From Polyangiaceae bacterium (GTDB lineage Bacteria > Myxococcota_A > Polyangia > Polyangiales > Polyangiaceae), in contig CANJMI010000013.1 in assembly GCA_947475525.1 (NCBI GenBank), forward strand, positions 99,361 through 163,360: 64,000 nt of DNA. The letters are read 5' to 3'. Each line of letters starts with the position of its first letter. The stretch's first letter is position 1. This document shows, in pieces, positions 1 through 8,435 of the stretch. Both the position numbers and the translations under genes were made by a program. A model generated the notes under the pieces. That model saw only the letters and a list, made by a program, of their open reading frames with translations. It had not been told where the DNA came from and did not search any database.

Positions 1-173
1 ACAATCGCATCGACGTCCGCGTTCTTGGTGCCTCCGACCGAGGGGACGTGAAGAACTTCCGCCGGTGCGACACAATAATCCGTACGGCCGACGAGCCGCC
101 CGCCAAGGCCAAGACGCGCGAGTGTGTACGTGTCACTCGGCACGAGGGAGACGATGCGCTGCGGCTCGTTCAC
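1..173 (-). CDS. BtuF-like periplasmic metal/cobalamin-binding protein (N-terminal part, runs off window)
   Basis: Only the first 57 codons are inside the window. The protein begins with a GTG whose last two bases are part of the TGA of the preceding gene (GTGA overlap). It reads RIVSLVPSDTYTLARLGLG, then VGRTDYC and VGGTKNADVDAI. This is the typical opening of helical-backbone metal receptors (the BtuF/FhuD-type substrate-binding fold), which bind cobalamin, haem or ferric siderophores for an ABC importer: 'I-V-S-L-x-P-S-x-T', 'VVGxTxYC' and 'VGGTKxPxxExI'. No signal peptide precedes the domain, so the protein may be cytoplasmic or anchored by a partner. It is the last visible gene of the minus-strand operon that includes the membrane genes upstream. 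The family call is good; the ligand is unknown. Confidence 0.72.
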   Translation of the reverse strand, partial: MNEPQRIVSLVPSDTYTLARLGLGGRLVGRTDYCVAPAEVLHVPSVGGTKNADVDAI

Positions 174-823
174 GCCTGCCACCACGCGAGAAGCCACGCA
201 ACGATGCCCACCATCGCGACGGCGAGCGGGCGCTTTCCCGAGGACCAATCGAGGCGTCCACCCGCCCCGGCGCTCGCCCGAATTGCAGCCACGAGCCCAC
301 CGGACGCCGCAACTACGCCCGCAATCAGCACGACGATCCAGCCGACTCGCGGGCCTTCGTCACGGCGCATCAAGGCGAGCTGACGGGCCTCGATCAGCCG
401 GTCGGGTCCCGCGTTTTCGTGAACGCCTAGAGCCATGAGCCGTGCGATCTCACGCTCTGCCCGCTCGCGCTCCGCCTCGTGGGGCGTGACGAGCCAGCGC
501 GTATCCAGCGCCGCCTGCCGCACCGCGCGCCATGCGAATACCGCCGTATCGCGAAGATGCCGCTCCTCGGCGGTAACCGCGAGCGCGATCAAACGTCGGT
601 AGGCGAAGCTCACGTGAGGCGCGCCGGGAGCATAAAAACTCGCCGCTCGGCGTGCGTGGACCACGGCATCGTCCACCGACCCGCTGTCGAGCGCGGCATC
701 ACTGGCACGGAGCTCGGCCTCACCACCCACGATGACTCGAACCGTCAAGACCCCGAGCCCAACGATGACGACAGCCGCGATGCGGAGCGCGCGCCACGAG
801 GCGTCACGAGTCACCAGGCTCAC
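170..823 (-). CDS. membrane protein with tetratricopeptide-like helical middle region
   Basis: About 217 aa if translation starts at the GTG that overlaps the stop of the upstream permease gene (GTGA); a longer in-frame start exists but lies inside that gene. There is one N-terminal hydrophobic segment (ALRIAAVVIVGLGVLTVRVIV), a central helical stretch rich in Ala, Arg and Glu (roughly residues 35-140, with SDAALDSGSVDDAVVHARRA resembling a TPR helix pair), and two C-terminal hydrophobic segments (WIVVLIAGVVAASGGLVAAI and LAVAMVGIVAWLLAWW). It sits between an ABC-2 permease and a BtuF-like protein with overlaps on both sides, so it is almost certainly cotranslated with them. I do not recognise the family. 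A membrane-associated assembly or scaffold role is only a guess. Confidence 0.7.
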   Translation of the reverse strand: MSLVTRDASWRALRIAAVVIVGLGVLTVRVIVGGEAELRASDAALDSGSVDDAVVHARRAASFYAPGAPHVSFAYRRLIALAVTAEERHLRDTAVFAWRAVRQAALDTRWLVTPHEAERERAEREIARLMALGVHENAGPDRLIEARQLALMRRDEGPRVGWIVVLIAGVVAASGGLVAAIRASAGAGGRLDWSSGKRPLAVAMVGIVAWLLAWWQA

Positions 824-1752
824 GTAAAGTCGCGCCGCTTGAAGACGAACGAGGAGACCGCCAGCAAGCCGAGGACCCAACCGAAAGTCTGCACGCCCGC
901 GAGCGAGAGGTAGCGAAGCAGATTTGCGTCCACGGCCTCACCCGTCAAGAGCGGGCGTGCCGGCACATACACGTGAAGGTTTGGAACGACGCGGCTCAGC
1001 GCGAACCCGGCATCGTGGAGCGCCTTGCCGAACGTCTTGATCGGGAGGTGGGCCATGCTGTCCGCGCTACGCCCGACGATGAACATCCCGAGCGTCAGGA
1101 GCGCGGAAAGAAAGGGCGTCGAGAAGGCCGAGAAGAGCATCGCGAATCCGGCCACGATCGCGACTTCCATGAATGCAAGGGCGCTGGACGCGAGCACGAG
1201 TGAGCGCTCCGCGGGGGCGGTCGAAGCCAGCACGACGCCGGCTGCCGCCATCGCCACTGCCCAAGGAATTGGACCGGACGTACGCAGCGGCGCAAACCGC
1301 CACGCGGCCACCACGATCGTCACTGCGAGGAGAGCTCCGACGGAGACGCTAAGAAGAGGCGATCGACCGCCGAGAACCGCGGACATCATCAGAACGAGGC
1401 CACCCTCGGCGAGCACGAACACCGCGACCACGAGCATGATCCCTAGGTATTTACCGATCAAAAACTCTCCGCGCCCGATGGGTCGCGCGAGGATTGGAAG
1501 GATCGTCTTGAGTTCGAGCTCGCGGTAGAGCGACGTCGCGCCGATCAAAATCGCGACCGCAATCGAGAAGACGCTGATGGTCATCGCACCAAAATCGGAG
1601 ACCACGCGCGGCGCCTCGCGGAGGGCGAACGCCCCGACGACCAGCGAATAAAATGCCGCGGCCACTGCCACGCCGGCAAGGCCGAGAAGAATGCGGGCCC
1701 GAACCGCCTCTCGGTAGGTGGCGTAGGCGATGGTCGCTACTCGCTGGAACAT
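820..1752 (-). CDS. ABC-2 type transporter permease
   Basis: 310 aa, with about six hydrophobic segments. It opens with VATIAYATYREAVRARILLG and then shows LYRELELKTILPILARPIGR followed by EFLIGKYLG. These are characteristic of ABC-2 export permeases of the NosY/CcmB-like type, where the cytoplasmic loop after the second helix carries the L-x-T-L-L-x-x-P-x-x-R motif. It is the membrane part of an ABC exporter; no ATPase gene is visible, and one may lie beyond the left edge. It starts 8 bases after the stop of the large lipoprotein gene and overlaps the next gene by 4 bases, so all are in one operon. The substrate cannot be inferred. The C terminus ends with a hydrophobic segment and a basic FKRRDF tail. 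Confidence 0.82.
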   Translation of the reverse strand: MFQRVATIAYATYREAVRARILLGLAGVAVAAAFYSLVVGAFALREAPRVVSDFGAMTISVFSIAVAILIGATSLYRELELKTILPILARPIGRGEFLIGKYLGIMLVVAVFVLAEGGLVLMMSAVLGGRSPLLSVSVGALLAVTIVVAAWRFAPLRTSGPIPWAVAMAAAGVVLASTAPAERSLVLASSALAFMEVAIVAGFAMLFSAFSTPFLSALLTLGMFIVGRSADSMAHLPIKTFGKALHDAGFALSRVVPNLHVYVPARPLLTGEAVDANLLRYLSLAGVQTFGWVLGLLAVSSFVFKRRDFT

Positions 1753-1760
1753 GAGGCGGC

Positions 1761-3977
1761 TCAGGGTGGCAGATCAGCTAAAAATACGTCGAGAAACCAG
1801 GGGCCATATTGCCCAGAAAAACCGTCGATTTGGACAAAATAGGTACCGGCGTCGAGCGTAAGATCGAGGAAGCTTCGGTCCGGGTAGTAGCCGACCGCGC
1901 AGGCCTTGGCGAGTTCCATTCCAGGACAAGCTGGTCCCTTTCGCACGGCGAGCAAGGTCGGGTAACCCGAGCCCTGCATGTCGAACACAACGCGCTTTGG
2001 CGACGTGAGCACGAGCCGCAACAACTGGTCGGGCGCGGAGCCTTTCGGCTGCTTTCCTTGATCGCAGCCCGAATCGAAGTCGGCCTTGGCGTTGCTCGTA
2101 TTGCCTTGAAAAAAACCCCCGAGCGGTCCGATCGTCAGCGCGTCCGCGCACGCATCCGCGAACGGTACAAGCTTCGGTGGCGCCGCCGGCCGCACGAACG
2201 CGGTCAACGCCATCGGCTGGGCCGTTACGCTCTCAGCCACGACGCGGTAGCTACCGGCCGCAAGAGCGTGGGCTCGCGCTCGGGTTGGCGAGATGTTTCC
2301 AACCGCACACGCGACCTCTTCCGCCGCCGTGCAGCCGGGCAGCGCGAGAACGACCGCCGCGGCGTCTGCATTCGCATAGCGACCGACGACGAGCACATCC
2401 GAAGGCGCCGCTAGCTCGAGCGCGTACGCGGCATCGACGCCGCCGGTCAAGCAACCGGTGTCGACGTCGTCTTGGTGCAGCGCGAGAGCAACCTCGCGGG
2501 TTACGCCCGGCACGAGCGCGGGGGAGTCGAGGCAGGTCTCGTCGATGGGGAGCGCCGTCGGTGGGCTGGTCGATAGCGTGAGGAGCGCATCGGTCGGAGC
2601 GGTCGCGGCAACGGCTACGAAATACACGCCCGGGGCAAGCGCGTGCCGGAAGACATGTGCGCTCTCGCCGGCATTCGGCGCCACGTTGCAGGTGAGTTCA
2701 TCGGTGGCCAGGGCACACCCTTCGGTGCGTAGCGAGAGCGCGGGGCGACCATCACCATCGATCGACGATGCAAACAGATCGACGTCGCGCGGTTCGCTGA
2801 GCTCGAAGCGGTAAACGAGCTCGCCCGTCGCGGACGCGCACCCCGAAACGAGGTCCTTCACGATGCCAACGAGCGGCGCTTTTTGGGGCACTCCATCGAG
2901 CAAAAGCGCCGAGGTGCCGCAGGTCTCGTTGGCAGGCGCGGAGGTCGCGGGGCCGAGCTCGTAGCGGAGCGTGATCGCGGTTGGCGAGTCCGTTGCGACG
3001 TACACGGGCATCACGCTCGGGGTCACTCCGCCAACGCCGTGGGCCCGCAATTTTGCGACGCGCCCGGACGTCGCGTGAGGGAACCCTGCGCTGCAAGCGA
3101 CCTCGCTCCCGGGTTGTGCACACGTGCCGGACAGCGTGACGGTTACATCCGGAGAATCCGTGCGCGCGGTGAGTGTGACGTCAACCGGACCGCTCGGGAT
3201 GGACACCGCCGCAACGACGTCGCGAGCGGCCGCAGGATTCACGAGCACGCAGCTCGAGCCATAATCGAGTTTCGCGGCGACGGTGCTCATCGCGTAGCTT
3301 CCAGGCTTAGCCAACGCGAGGGGCGCGAAGCAATCGTCGTTCGTCGGCTTGCCGCAATCCGGCTCGTCGACGACGCCGTCGCAGTCGTCATCGGCGCCGT
3401 TCATGCAAACTTCGCCTTGCTTGGACGAGACCAGCGGGTCCTCGTCGTCGCAGTCTCCCCCGGCGCAGTGGATGTCCGGGTCGCCATCGCCGTCGGCGTC
3501 GCGAGGTTCCGACAAGCAGCCCCCCGTCGCCGCGTCGCACGTGTCGATGGTGCACGGGCTTCCGTCCGAGCAAGTCTTCGGTGCGCCCGCGACGCAACCG
3601 TTCTTGTTCGAGCAGACCTCCTGCCCATCGCAGACGACCGCATTCTGGCAGCTCGAATCATCCGGGATAAAACGGCAGCGCGACAGCATCGCATCGCAGG
3701 CATCGAACGTGCACGCCACCGCATCGTCGCATTGTGAGTCGACGGTGCACGGTCCGCCGAGGGTGGGATCGACAGCCGGCATTCCCGCCCCCACGCCACC
3801 ATCGGCGCCGCCGCTACCGCCAGCACCGCCACTCGCCGCGATGAACGGACTAGGCGCCGCGTACTCACCACAAGCGGTCGCCGCATGAACGACGGAGACC
3901 CCGCCGAGAACGGCGAGAATGGCGTGGGCGAGGTGTCGTGGGCGGAGGTGTCGTGGGCGGAGGGGCACCGGCGTCAC
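1761..3977 (-). CDS. large Cys-rich lipoprotein with MopE-like metal-binding motifs
   Basis: 738 aa, GTG start. A hydrophobic signal (AHAILAVLGGVSVVHAATAC) ends in a Cys that could be lipidated, followed by a Gly/Ser/Ala linker. Residues about 75-210 are Cys-rich in the style of myxobacterial surface proteins (CTVDSQCDDAVACTFDACD, then DADGDGDPDIHCAGGDCDDED and MNGADDDCDGVVDEPDCG). The last is the 'putative metal-binding motif' of MopE-like proteins, with DxDxD calcium- or copper-type loops. The remaining ~500 residues are several repeats of a beta-rich domain of about 130 residues, each opening with a Cys near the consensus N-x-x-C and containing a D-x-G-C segment. A short in-frame DNA duplication near the start encodes LRPRH twice. 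It is likely exported to the cell surface; function unknown. Confidence 0.75.
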   Translation of the reverse strand: MTPVPLRPRHLRPRHLAHAILAVLGGVSVVHAATACGEYAAPSPFIAASGGAGGSGGADGGVGAGMPAVDPTLGGPCTVDSQCDDAVACTFDACDAMLSRCRFIPDDSSCQNAVVCDGQEVCSNKNGCVAGAPKTCSDGSPCTIDTCDAATGGCLSEPRDADGDGDPDIHCAGGDCDDEDPLVSSKQGEVCMNGADDDCDGVVDEPDCGKPTNDDCFAPLALAKPGSYAMSTVAAKLDYGSSCVLVNPAAARDVVAAVSIPSGPVDVTLTARTDSPDVTVTLSGTCAQPGSEVACSAGFPHATSGRVAKLRAHGVGGVTPSVMPVYVATDSPTAITLRYELGPATSAPANETCGTSALLLDGVPQKAPLVGIVKDLVSGCASATGELVYRFELSEPRDVDLFASSIDGDGRPALSLRTEGCALATDELTCNVAPNAGESAHVFRHALAPGVYFVAVAATAPTDALLTLSTSPPTALPIDETCLDSPALVPGVTREVALALHQDDVDTGCLTGGVDAAYALELAAPSDVLVVGRYANADAAAVVLALPGCTAAEEVACAVGNISPTRARAHALAAGSYRVVAESVTAQPMALTAFVRPAAPPKLVPFADACADALTIGPLGGFFQGNTSNAKADFDSGCDQGKQPKGSAPDQLLRLVLTSPKRVVFDMQGSGYPTLLAVRKGPACPGMELAKACAVGYYPDRSFLDLTLDAGTYFVQIDGFSGQYGPWFLDVFLADLPP

Positions 3978-3993
3978 CTCGTGAAGCTCGCGC

Positions 3994-4563
3994 TCACTCG
4001 TCGCAGTTTTGCATCGCGAGCGTGCTGCCCGGCGCTATCTGGCAGCTTGAGTCATGGCTCGGGTCGCTGACAGTCTCACACTTGAACGAAACCCAAATCC
4101 GGCCGCCGTCGATCTGCTCTTTGCCGGTGATCCAGAACTTGCAGGGCTCGGCGCTGGGCGCATTGTAGGAGTTTTGTGTCTTCGCGCTGCGGAAGCCAAT
4201 ATTGCCCATCGCAGGAGCGGCCTCGGTGGCAGCGGCGCTTATCGACGGGATGAGAAAGTCCAAGTGGTTGCCGAGCGAGTCCTCGAGGATCCCGGCGGCT
4301 GCGAAGCCCGCGCCGTTGCGGGTGACCGAGCACTGCAGCTTGGCCCCATCAACGCTATCTTTCTTGAGCGCGTCGAGCGCAACCGCCGACACGCTGCCGA
4401 ACGCGATGTTATGGCTCGCCACCTTGCAGTTACCCGACGCCGCCCCGGCTTGAAGGAACGAGACGGCGTAGGCGCCCTCGCTCGCGACGGGCACGGCCTC
4501 GCTGCAACCGAACGATGAGAACGCAAGGGCGACGAGCGGCAAGGCGTTACGAAAGGTCAACAT
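3994..4563 (-). CDS. putative lipoprotein of unknown function
   Basis: 189 aa from the ATG that gives a clean lipoprotein signal (MLTFRNALPLVALAFSSFGC, lipidated Cys in FGC-SEA). An earlier in-frame start exists but adds a highly basic, unlikely leader. The mature part has conserved-looking Cys residues (GNCK, LQCSV, EPCKFWITG, FKCETVSD, SSCQIA, QNCDE), probably forming disulfides outside the cytoplasm. It ends 16 bases before the start of the Cys-rich lipoprotein and is likely the first gene of the minus-strand operon. I do not recognise the family. Confidence 0.65.
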   Translation of the reverse strand: MLTFRNALPLVALAFSSFGCSEAVPVASEGAYAVSFLQAGAASGNCKVASHNIAFGSVSAVALDALKKDSVDGAKLQCSVTRNGAGFAAAGILEDSLGNHLDFLIPSISAAATEAAPAMGNIGFRSAKTQNSYNAPSAEPCKFWITGKEQIDGGRIWVSFKCETVSDPSHDSSCQIAPGSTLAMQNCDE

Positions 4564-4655
4564 GGCTTCAACGAATCGTCTAGCACCGCGGCGCGGGCGG
4601 CGCACAAATTTGTGGTGCACCCGCACGCTGTCCCCGCGGGCGAGCGCCCGACCCT

Positions 4656-5804
4656 TCAGCCGAGCGCGTTCTCGATATCGTCCCAAAGGTCTTCGACCGA
4701 CTCGATGCCCACCGAGAGCCGCACGAGGCCATCGCTGATGCCGATGGCGGCACGCACCTCCGCGGGAATCGACGCGTGCGTCATGATAGCCGGACTCTCG
4801 GCAAGCGATTCAACGCCACCGAGGCTCTCCGCGCAGGCGAAGATTTGGAGGCGCTCGAGCATGCGGCGTGCGGGTTCAACCCCACCTTTCAAGACGGCGG
4901 AGATCATCCCTCCGGGGCCCTTCATCTGGCGCGCGGCGAGCTCGTATCCGGGATGACTCTTCAGGCCCGGATAGATGACTTTCTCGATGGCGGGATGTCC
5001 TTCGAGACGGTCGGCGAGGATGCGCGCGGACTCCACGTGTTGGCGCATGCGGACGCCGAGGGTCTTCAGCCCGCGGAGTACGAGGTAACAATCAAAAGGA
5101 CTGGGGACGGCACCCATCGCGTTTTGGAGAAAGCCGATTCGCTCTGCGAGCTCGGGGTGGCTCGTGACGACGAGGCCGCCGACGACATCGGAGTGACCGT
5201 TCAAGTATTTGGTGGTCGAGTGGACCACGATCGTGGCACCGAGATCGAGCGGCCGCTGAAGGAACGGCGTCGCGAAGGTGTTGTCGACGACGAGCGGGAT
5301 CCCAGCTTTTTGCGCGATTTCTGCGACGGCAGCGATGTCGAAGATCTTGAGTAGCGGGTTTGTTGGCGTCTCCATCCAGACCATCTTGGTGGTGGGGCGA
5401 AGGGCCGCGCGGACCTTCGCGGCGTCCGTCATGTCGATAAAGGTCGTGTCGAAACCAAGCGGCTTCATCACCTTGTCGAGCAAGCGGAACGTGCCGCCGT
5501 AAACATCGTCACCGCAGAGGATGTGGTCGCCAGGTTTCAGCGTGTGAAGGACCGTGGTGGACGCGCCGAGACCGCTGGAGAAGGCGAAGCCGTGCGTGCC
5601 TCCTTCGAGCGCCGCCGCGCAATCCTCGAAGGCCTTGCGAGTTGGGTTGCCGCTGCGCGAGTACTCGTAGCCCTTGTGTTTTCCTGGGCTCTCCTGCGCA
5701 AACGTGCTGGAAAGCACGATCGGCGTCATCACCGCGCCGTGAACCGGATCAGCATGCTGGCCGGCGTGTATCGCTTTTGTATCGAGGGACCATTCGCGCG
5801 TCAT
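4656..5804 (-). CDS. PLP-dependent trans-sulfuration enzyme (cystathionine gamma-synthase / gamma-lyase family)
   Basis: 382 aa from MTREWSLDTKAIHAGQ, the usual start for the family; a longer frame upstream lacks family features. Visible hallmarks are GYEYSRSGNPTRKAFE, the SSGLGAS glycine loop, DDVYGGTFRL, METPTNPLLKIFDI, VVDNTFATPFLQRPLDLGA and the PLP lysine in VHSTTKYLNGHSD. C-terminal GGVESLAESPAIMTHASIP and GLVRLSVGIES are also diagnostic. The enzyme makes or cleaves cystathionine in methionine/cysteine metabolism. Synthase, beta-lyase and gamma-lyase cannot be separated by eye, although EMTHASIP-like and SLGGVESL sequences fit gamma-lyase/synthase. It lies divergent to a kinase-like gene with 46 bases between the starts. 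Confidence 0.93.
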   Translation of the reverse strand: MTREWSLDTKAIHAGQHADPVHGAVMTPIVLSSTFAQESPGKHKGYEYSRSGNPTRKAFEDCAAALEGGTHGFAFSSGLGASTTVLHTLKPGDHILCGDDVYGGTFRLLDKVMKPLGFDTTFIDMTDAAKVRAALRPTTKMVWMETPTNPLLKIFDIAAVAEIAQKAGIPLVVDNTFATPFLQRPLDLGATIVVHSTTKYLNGHSDVVGGLVVTSHPELAERIGFLQNAMGAVPSPFDCYLVLRGLKTLGVRMRQHVESARILADRLEGHPAIEKVIYPGLKSHPGYELAARQMKGPGGMISAVLKGGVEPARRMLERLQIFACAESLGGVESLAESPAIMTHASIPAEVRAAIGISDGLVRLSVGIESVEDLWDDIENALG

Positions 5805-5850
5805 AGCCGCCCTCTTACACCGAAAATCCAGGACGGTGTAGGCTCGGGAA

Positions 5851-6678
5851 GTGGTTACCCCGAGCGCTTCGGTCGTAGGGCAGAGCATTCCGCTCGGGGC
5901 CGGGAGCGTCTTCGATGTGACGCTCGGCTTATTTGAAGGGCGCCAGGCGGTGGTCAAAGAGGTGCGACCGGGGCTCCGAGATTCCGCTCTCGCCCGCCTC
6001 GCGCTCGACCGAGAGTGCGCGGCACTGGCGCTGCTCGATGGACGGCATGCACCCGCGTTGCTCCGCGTGGAAACCGACGCGGAAAACCAGCGCATTCGCG
6101 TATGGCAAGAGCGCGCTCGCGGCCGGAGCCTCCGGGCGATCATCGCGGCGGAGGGGCCCCTTGCGAGTGCCGAGCTCGATCGTGTGATGGGTTGCGTATT
6201 CGAGGCCCTTGCCGCCGTGCACGCAGCCCGCGACGCGCGTGGTTCGTGGAACTTGTGTCACGGTGACCTGCAGCCGGATCACGTGTTTTTGGAGGGCGAC
6301 CGCGTCACCTTCATCGACTTCGGCATGGCGCGCTTCCGCGGCCTCGCGGTCACCTCCGCGATGTCGAACGAGCGCGGCACCCTGCCCTTCTGTGCCCCTG
6401 ACGTCTTGCGGGGCGAGGCCGCGCCCGACCAATCATCCGACGTCTATGCACTCGCGGCCGTCATGCTCTACGCCGCACTCGGCTATGAACCCGGCGAAGG
6501 GCCGCCCTCGTCGGTTCGGCTCGTCACCCTCGCGGAGCGCGGGCTCGGCGTCGACGTGGTCGATTCGTGCATGGGCCTCTCCGACGCGGCCTACGCGACC
6601 CTGACCGCGACCCTCGCCTTCCAGCACACGATGCGCATCAACCGAGCAGTCGACGTCCTCGCGTTGCTGTCCCGGTGA
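5851..6678 (+). CDS. divergent serine/threonine protein kinase-like protein
   Basis: 275 aa, GTG start. Kinase landmarks are present but altered. A VAIK-type lysine is in AVVKEV (K36). The catalytic loop reads CHGDLQPDHV (D139) instead of HRDxKxxN, so the Arg is Gly, the Lys is Gln and the metal-binding Asn is His. The DFG motif is intact (FIDFGMA, D156), and the activation segment ends in GTLPFCAPDVL, resembling the APE region. The glycine-rich loop is weak (LGAGSVFDV). It is shorter than a typical Hanks kinase with no extra domain or membrane segment, so it may be a small cytoplasmic kinase or a pseudokinase. Transcribed divergently from the trans-sulfuration gene. Confidence 0.8.
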   Translation: MVTPSASVVGQSIPLGAGSVFDVTLGLFEGRQAVVKEVRPGLRDSALARLALDRECAALALLDGRHAPALLRVETDAENQRIRVWQERARGRSLRAIIAAEGPLASAELDRVMGCVFEALAAVHAARDARGSWNLCHGDLQPDHVFLEGDRVTFIDFGMARFRGLAVTSAMSNERGTLPFCAPDVLRGEAAPDQSSDVYALAAVMLYAALGYEPGEGPPSSVRLVTLAERGLGVDVVDSCMGLSDAAYATLTATLAFQHTMRINRAVDVLALLSR

Positions 6679-6741
6679 GGCGCGTTGCTGTCGCGGTGAT
6701 GCGTCAGCCAAAGCGCCAACGAGCCGCGCGCAAAAAACCGG

Positions 6742-6815
6742 GGTGAGTAACGGGGCTTGAACCCGCGACATCTGGAGCCACAGTCCAGTGCTCTACCAAC
6801 TGAGCTATACCCACC
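6742..6815 (-). tRNA. tRNA-His (anticodon GTG)
   Basis: Read on the minus strand the sequence folds as a cloverleaf: an extra 5' G at position -1, acceptor GTGGGTA pairing with TACTCAC, D arm GCTCAGTTGGTAGAGC, anticodon stem CTGGA/TCCAG around loop CTGTGGC (anticodon GTG), and T arm GCGGG-TTCAAGC-CCCGT. The G-1 opposite C73 is the specific identity element of tRNA-His. The 3' CCA is not encoded. Confidence 0.95.
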
Positions 6816-7004
6816 GCGGTGCGACTGACGTGGAACGCCAACCGCACGTGCACGCCAGTATACGCAAAGCCACCAAGATGACAATCGCTAGTCACCCCCG
6901 CGTTCGAGTGTTGTCGCGCGAAACGCCACGGTGCTAACGTCCCCGGGCCCTCCGGACTCCGGCGGGGCGCGATCCACGGGGCTAGAGGAAGAGAGCGGCG
7001 CTCC

Positions 7005-8435
7005 ATGCGCGATACATTCATCGGAGTTTTTGGCGGCATCGTCATCATCGTCAGCGTGATGTGCTTCGCGCTGATGCGCCTTTCCCTTGGCGACGTGTCG
7101 CAGTCTGGGCAAGCGCGAACAGCGGTGAACGCCGCGGCGGCCCAGCTCGAGCTGGAGACGATGCAGGTGGAGCGTTGGCTCGGCGTGGAGGCCTCCGACG
7201 AAGCGGCGAATGACGCGTTCGACGCCGCTTCCCCAGAGGGGCGCGGCGATCTCGCGACGAAGTACGCGAACCTCGTCGTCGAGCACGCAAAGTCGGCGGG
7301 CAAGGAGATCGCGACGATCAACCCGAGCGGCGTTTACATGTTCGACGAGAAGGGCGTGGTCCTTGGTCGCGATCACAGCAAGCTCTCGCGTGGTGACCAA
7401 CTCGGAGAAATCTACCCCGACATGCTGAAGGCGATCGCCGTCGGCAAGACCGGCTCGGCACTGTGGATCAGCAAGGCGCTGAACCATCAGATGCTGGTTT
7501 CGTATGCGCCGATCCGCACGACGCAGGGCAAGGTCATCGGCGGAATCGCCTTCGGTCGCGCGCTGCTCGAGCGTCTGAATGCCGCGAGCCAGTCGTCCAA
7601 CGGCACGCCGCTCTACGCGGTGGTTCCGGCCGGCGATGAGATGCAGGTTTTCGCGCGCACGTCGAACGCAACGCCCGCCATGGACGTGAGCGTGCCGTCG
7701 ATGAAACAAGCGCTGGGCACCGACCAGGTTTTCGCGCTCGGTGGCCTCCCGGCGAATTTCGAAGGCGCTGCCCGCGGCCTCGCGAGCTACGGCAACGGCA
7801 GGCAGGCCGTCATCGCAGCGATCGTGCAGACCAAGGAAATTGGCGGCCTTCGCTCACTCCTCGGCCCACTCGCTGTCGCGTTGGTACTTGGCCTCGTGCT
7901 GGTCGGAATCGGCGCGCACCTGGTCAACCAGTACATCTCGCAGCCCATCGGCGACCTCGAAGAGGGCCTCTTGTCGATCATGAACGGCCAGACCGACATG
8001 CGCTTCGAACTCGAACATCGGGTCTACGGAGGCCTCGTGTTCCGGTTGAACTCCTTGCTCAACCAAATCCTCGGCGTCCAAGAAGACAATACGGATGAGG
8101 AGGGCCGCGCGTCGCACGCTCCAAGCGCGAACCACGCGGCGTTTACCGCGTCATTGCACCTCGACGAGCGTCTCGCCGAAAACGCCGTAGAAGACACCGA
8201 GGGAGGACTCGCGCTACGCGACGTCGAGCCCGAAGATTACTTCAAGCAACTCTACGACGACTACCTCGCGGCGCAGCGCGATGTCGGCTCGCCGGTCGAA
8301 GTGAAATTTGCGCCGTTCAGTCAGCGCATCAAGCAAGTCGAGCTCCAGCTAACGAACAAACACGGACGCCCGTTCCGCCTCAAGGTGGAGCTTGATGGCA
8401 AAGACGTCGTGTTCGTTGCCGTGCCGATGGAGTGA
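7005..8435 (+). CDS. membrane sensor-like protein (Cache-like extracellular region, HAMP-like segment, MXAN_5187-type C terminus)
   Basis: 476 aa. The N-terminal transmembrane helix (FIGVFGGIVIIVSVMCFALM) is followed by an extracytoplasmic region (~30-285) with a Cache/PAS-like pattern (TINPSGVYMFDEKGVVLGR, ALNHQMLVSYAPIRTTQGKV then GGIAFGRAL). A second helix (LGPLAVALVLGLVLVGIGAH) leads into a HAMP-like NQYISQPIGDLEEGLLSIMNG. The last ~65 residues (EPEDYFKQLYDDYLAAQRDV ... FSQRIKQVELQL) resemble a C-terminal domain I associate with myxobacterial MXAN_5187-type proteins (recalled, not checked). No kinase or methyl-accepting domain is present. It overlaps the next gene, the transglycosylase, by GTGA, suggesting coexpression. 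Confidence 0.72.
   Translation: MRDTFIGVFGGIVIIVSVMCFALMRLSLGDVSQSGQARTAVNAAAAQLELETMQVERWLGVEASDEAANDAFDAASPEGRGDLATKYANLVVEHAKSAGKEIATINPSGVYMFDEKGVVLGRDHSKLSRGDQLGEIYPDMLKAIAVGKTGSALWISKALNHQMLVSYAPIRTTQGKVIGGIAFGRALLERLNAASQSSNGTPLYAVVPAGDEMQVFARTSNATPAMDVSVPSMKQALGTDQVFALGGLPANFEGAARGLASYGNGRQAVIAAIVQTKEIGGLRSLLGPLAVALVLGLVLVGIGAHLVNQYISQPIGDLEEGLLSIMNGQTDMRFELEHRVYGGLVFRLNSLLNQILGVQEDNTDEEGRASHAPSANHAAFTASLHLDERLAENAVEDTEGGLALRDVEPEDYFKQLYDDYLAAQRDVGSPVEVKFAPFSQRIKQVELQLTNKHGRPFRLKVELDGKDVVFVAVPME

Noticed and set aside
1..170. Plus-strand small open frames at the window start
   Set aside because: The minus strand reads a clear binding-protein sequence with a start overlapping the upstream stop.
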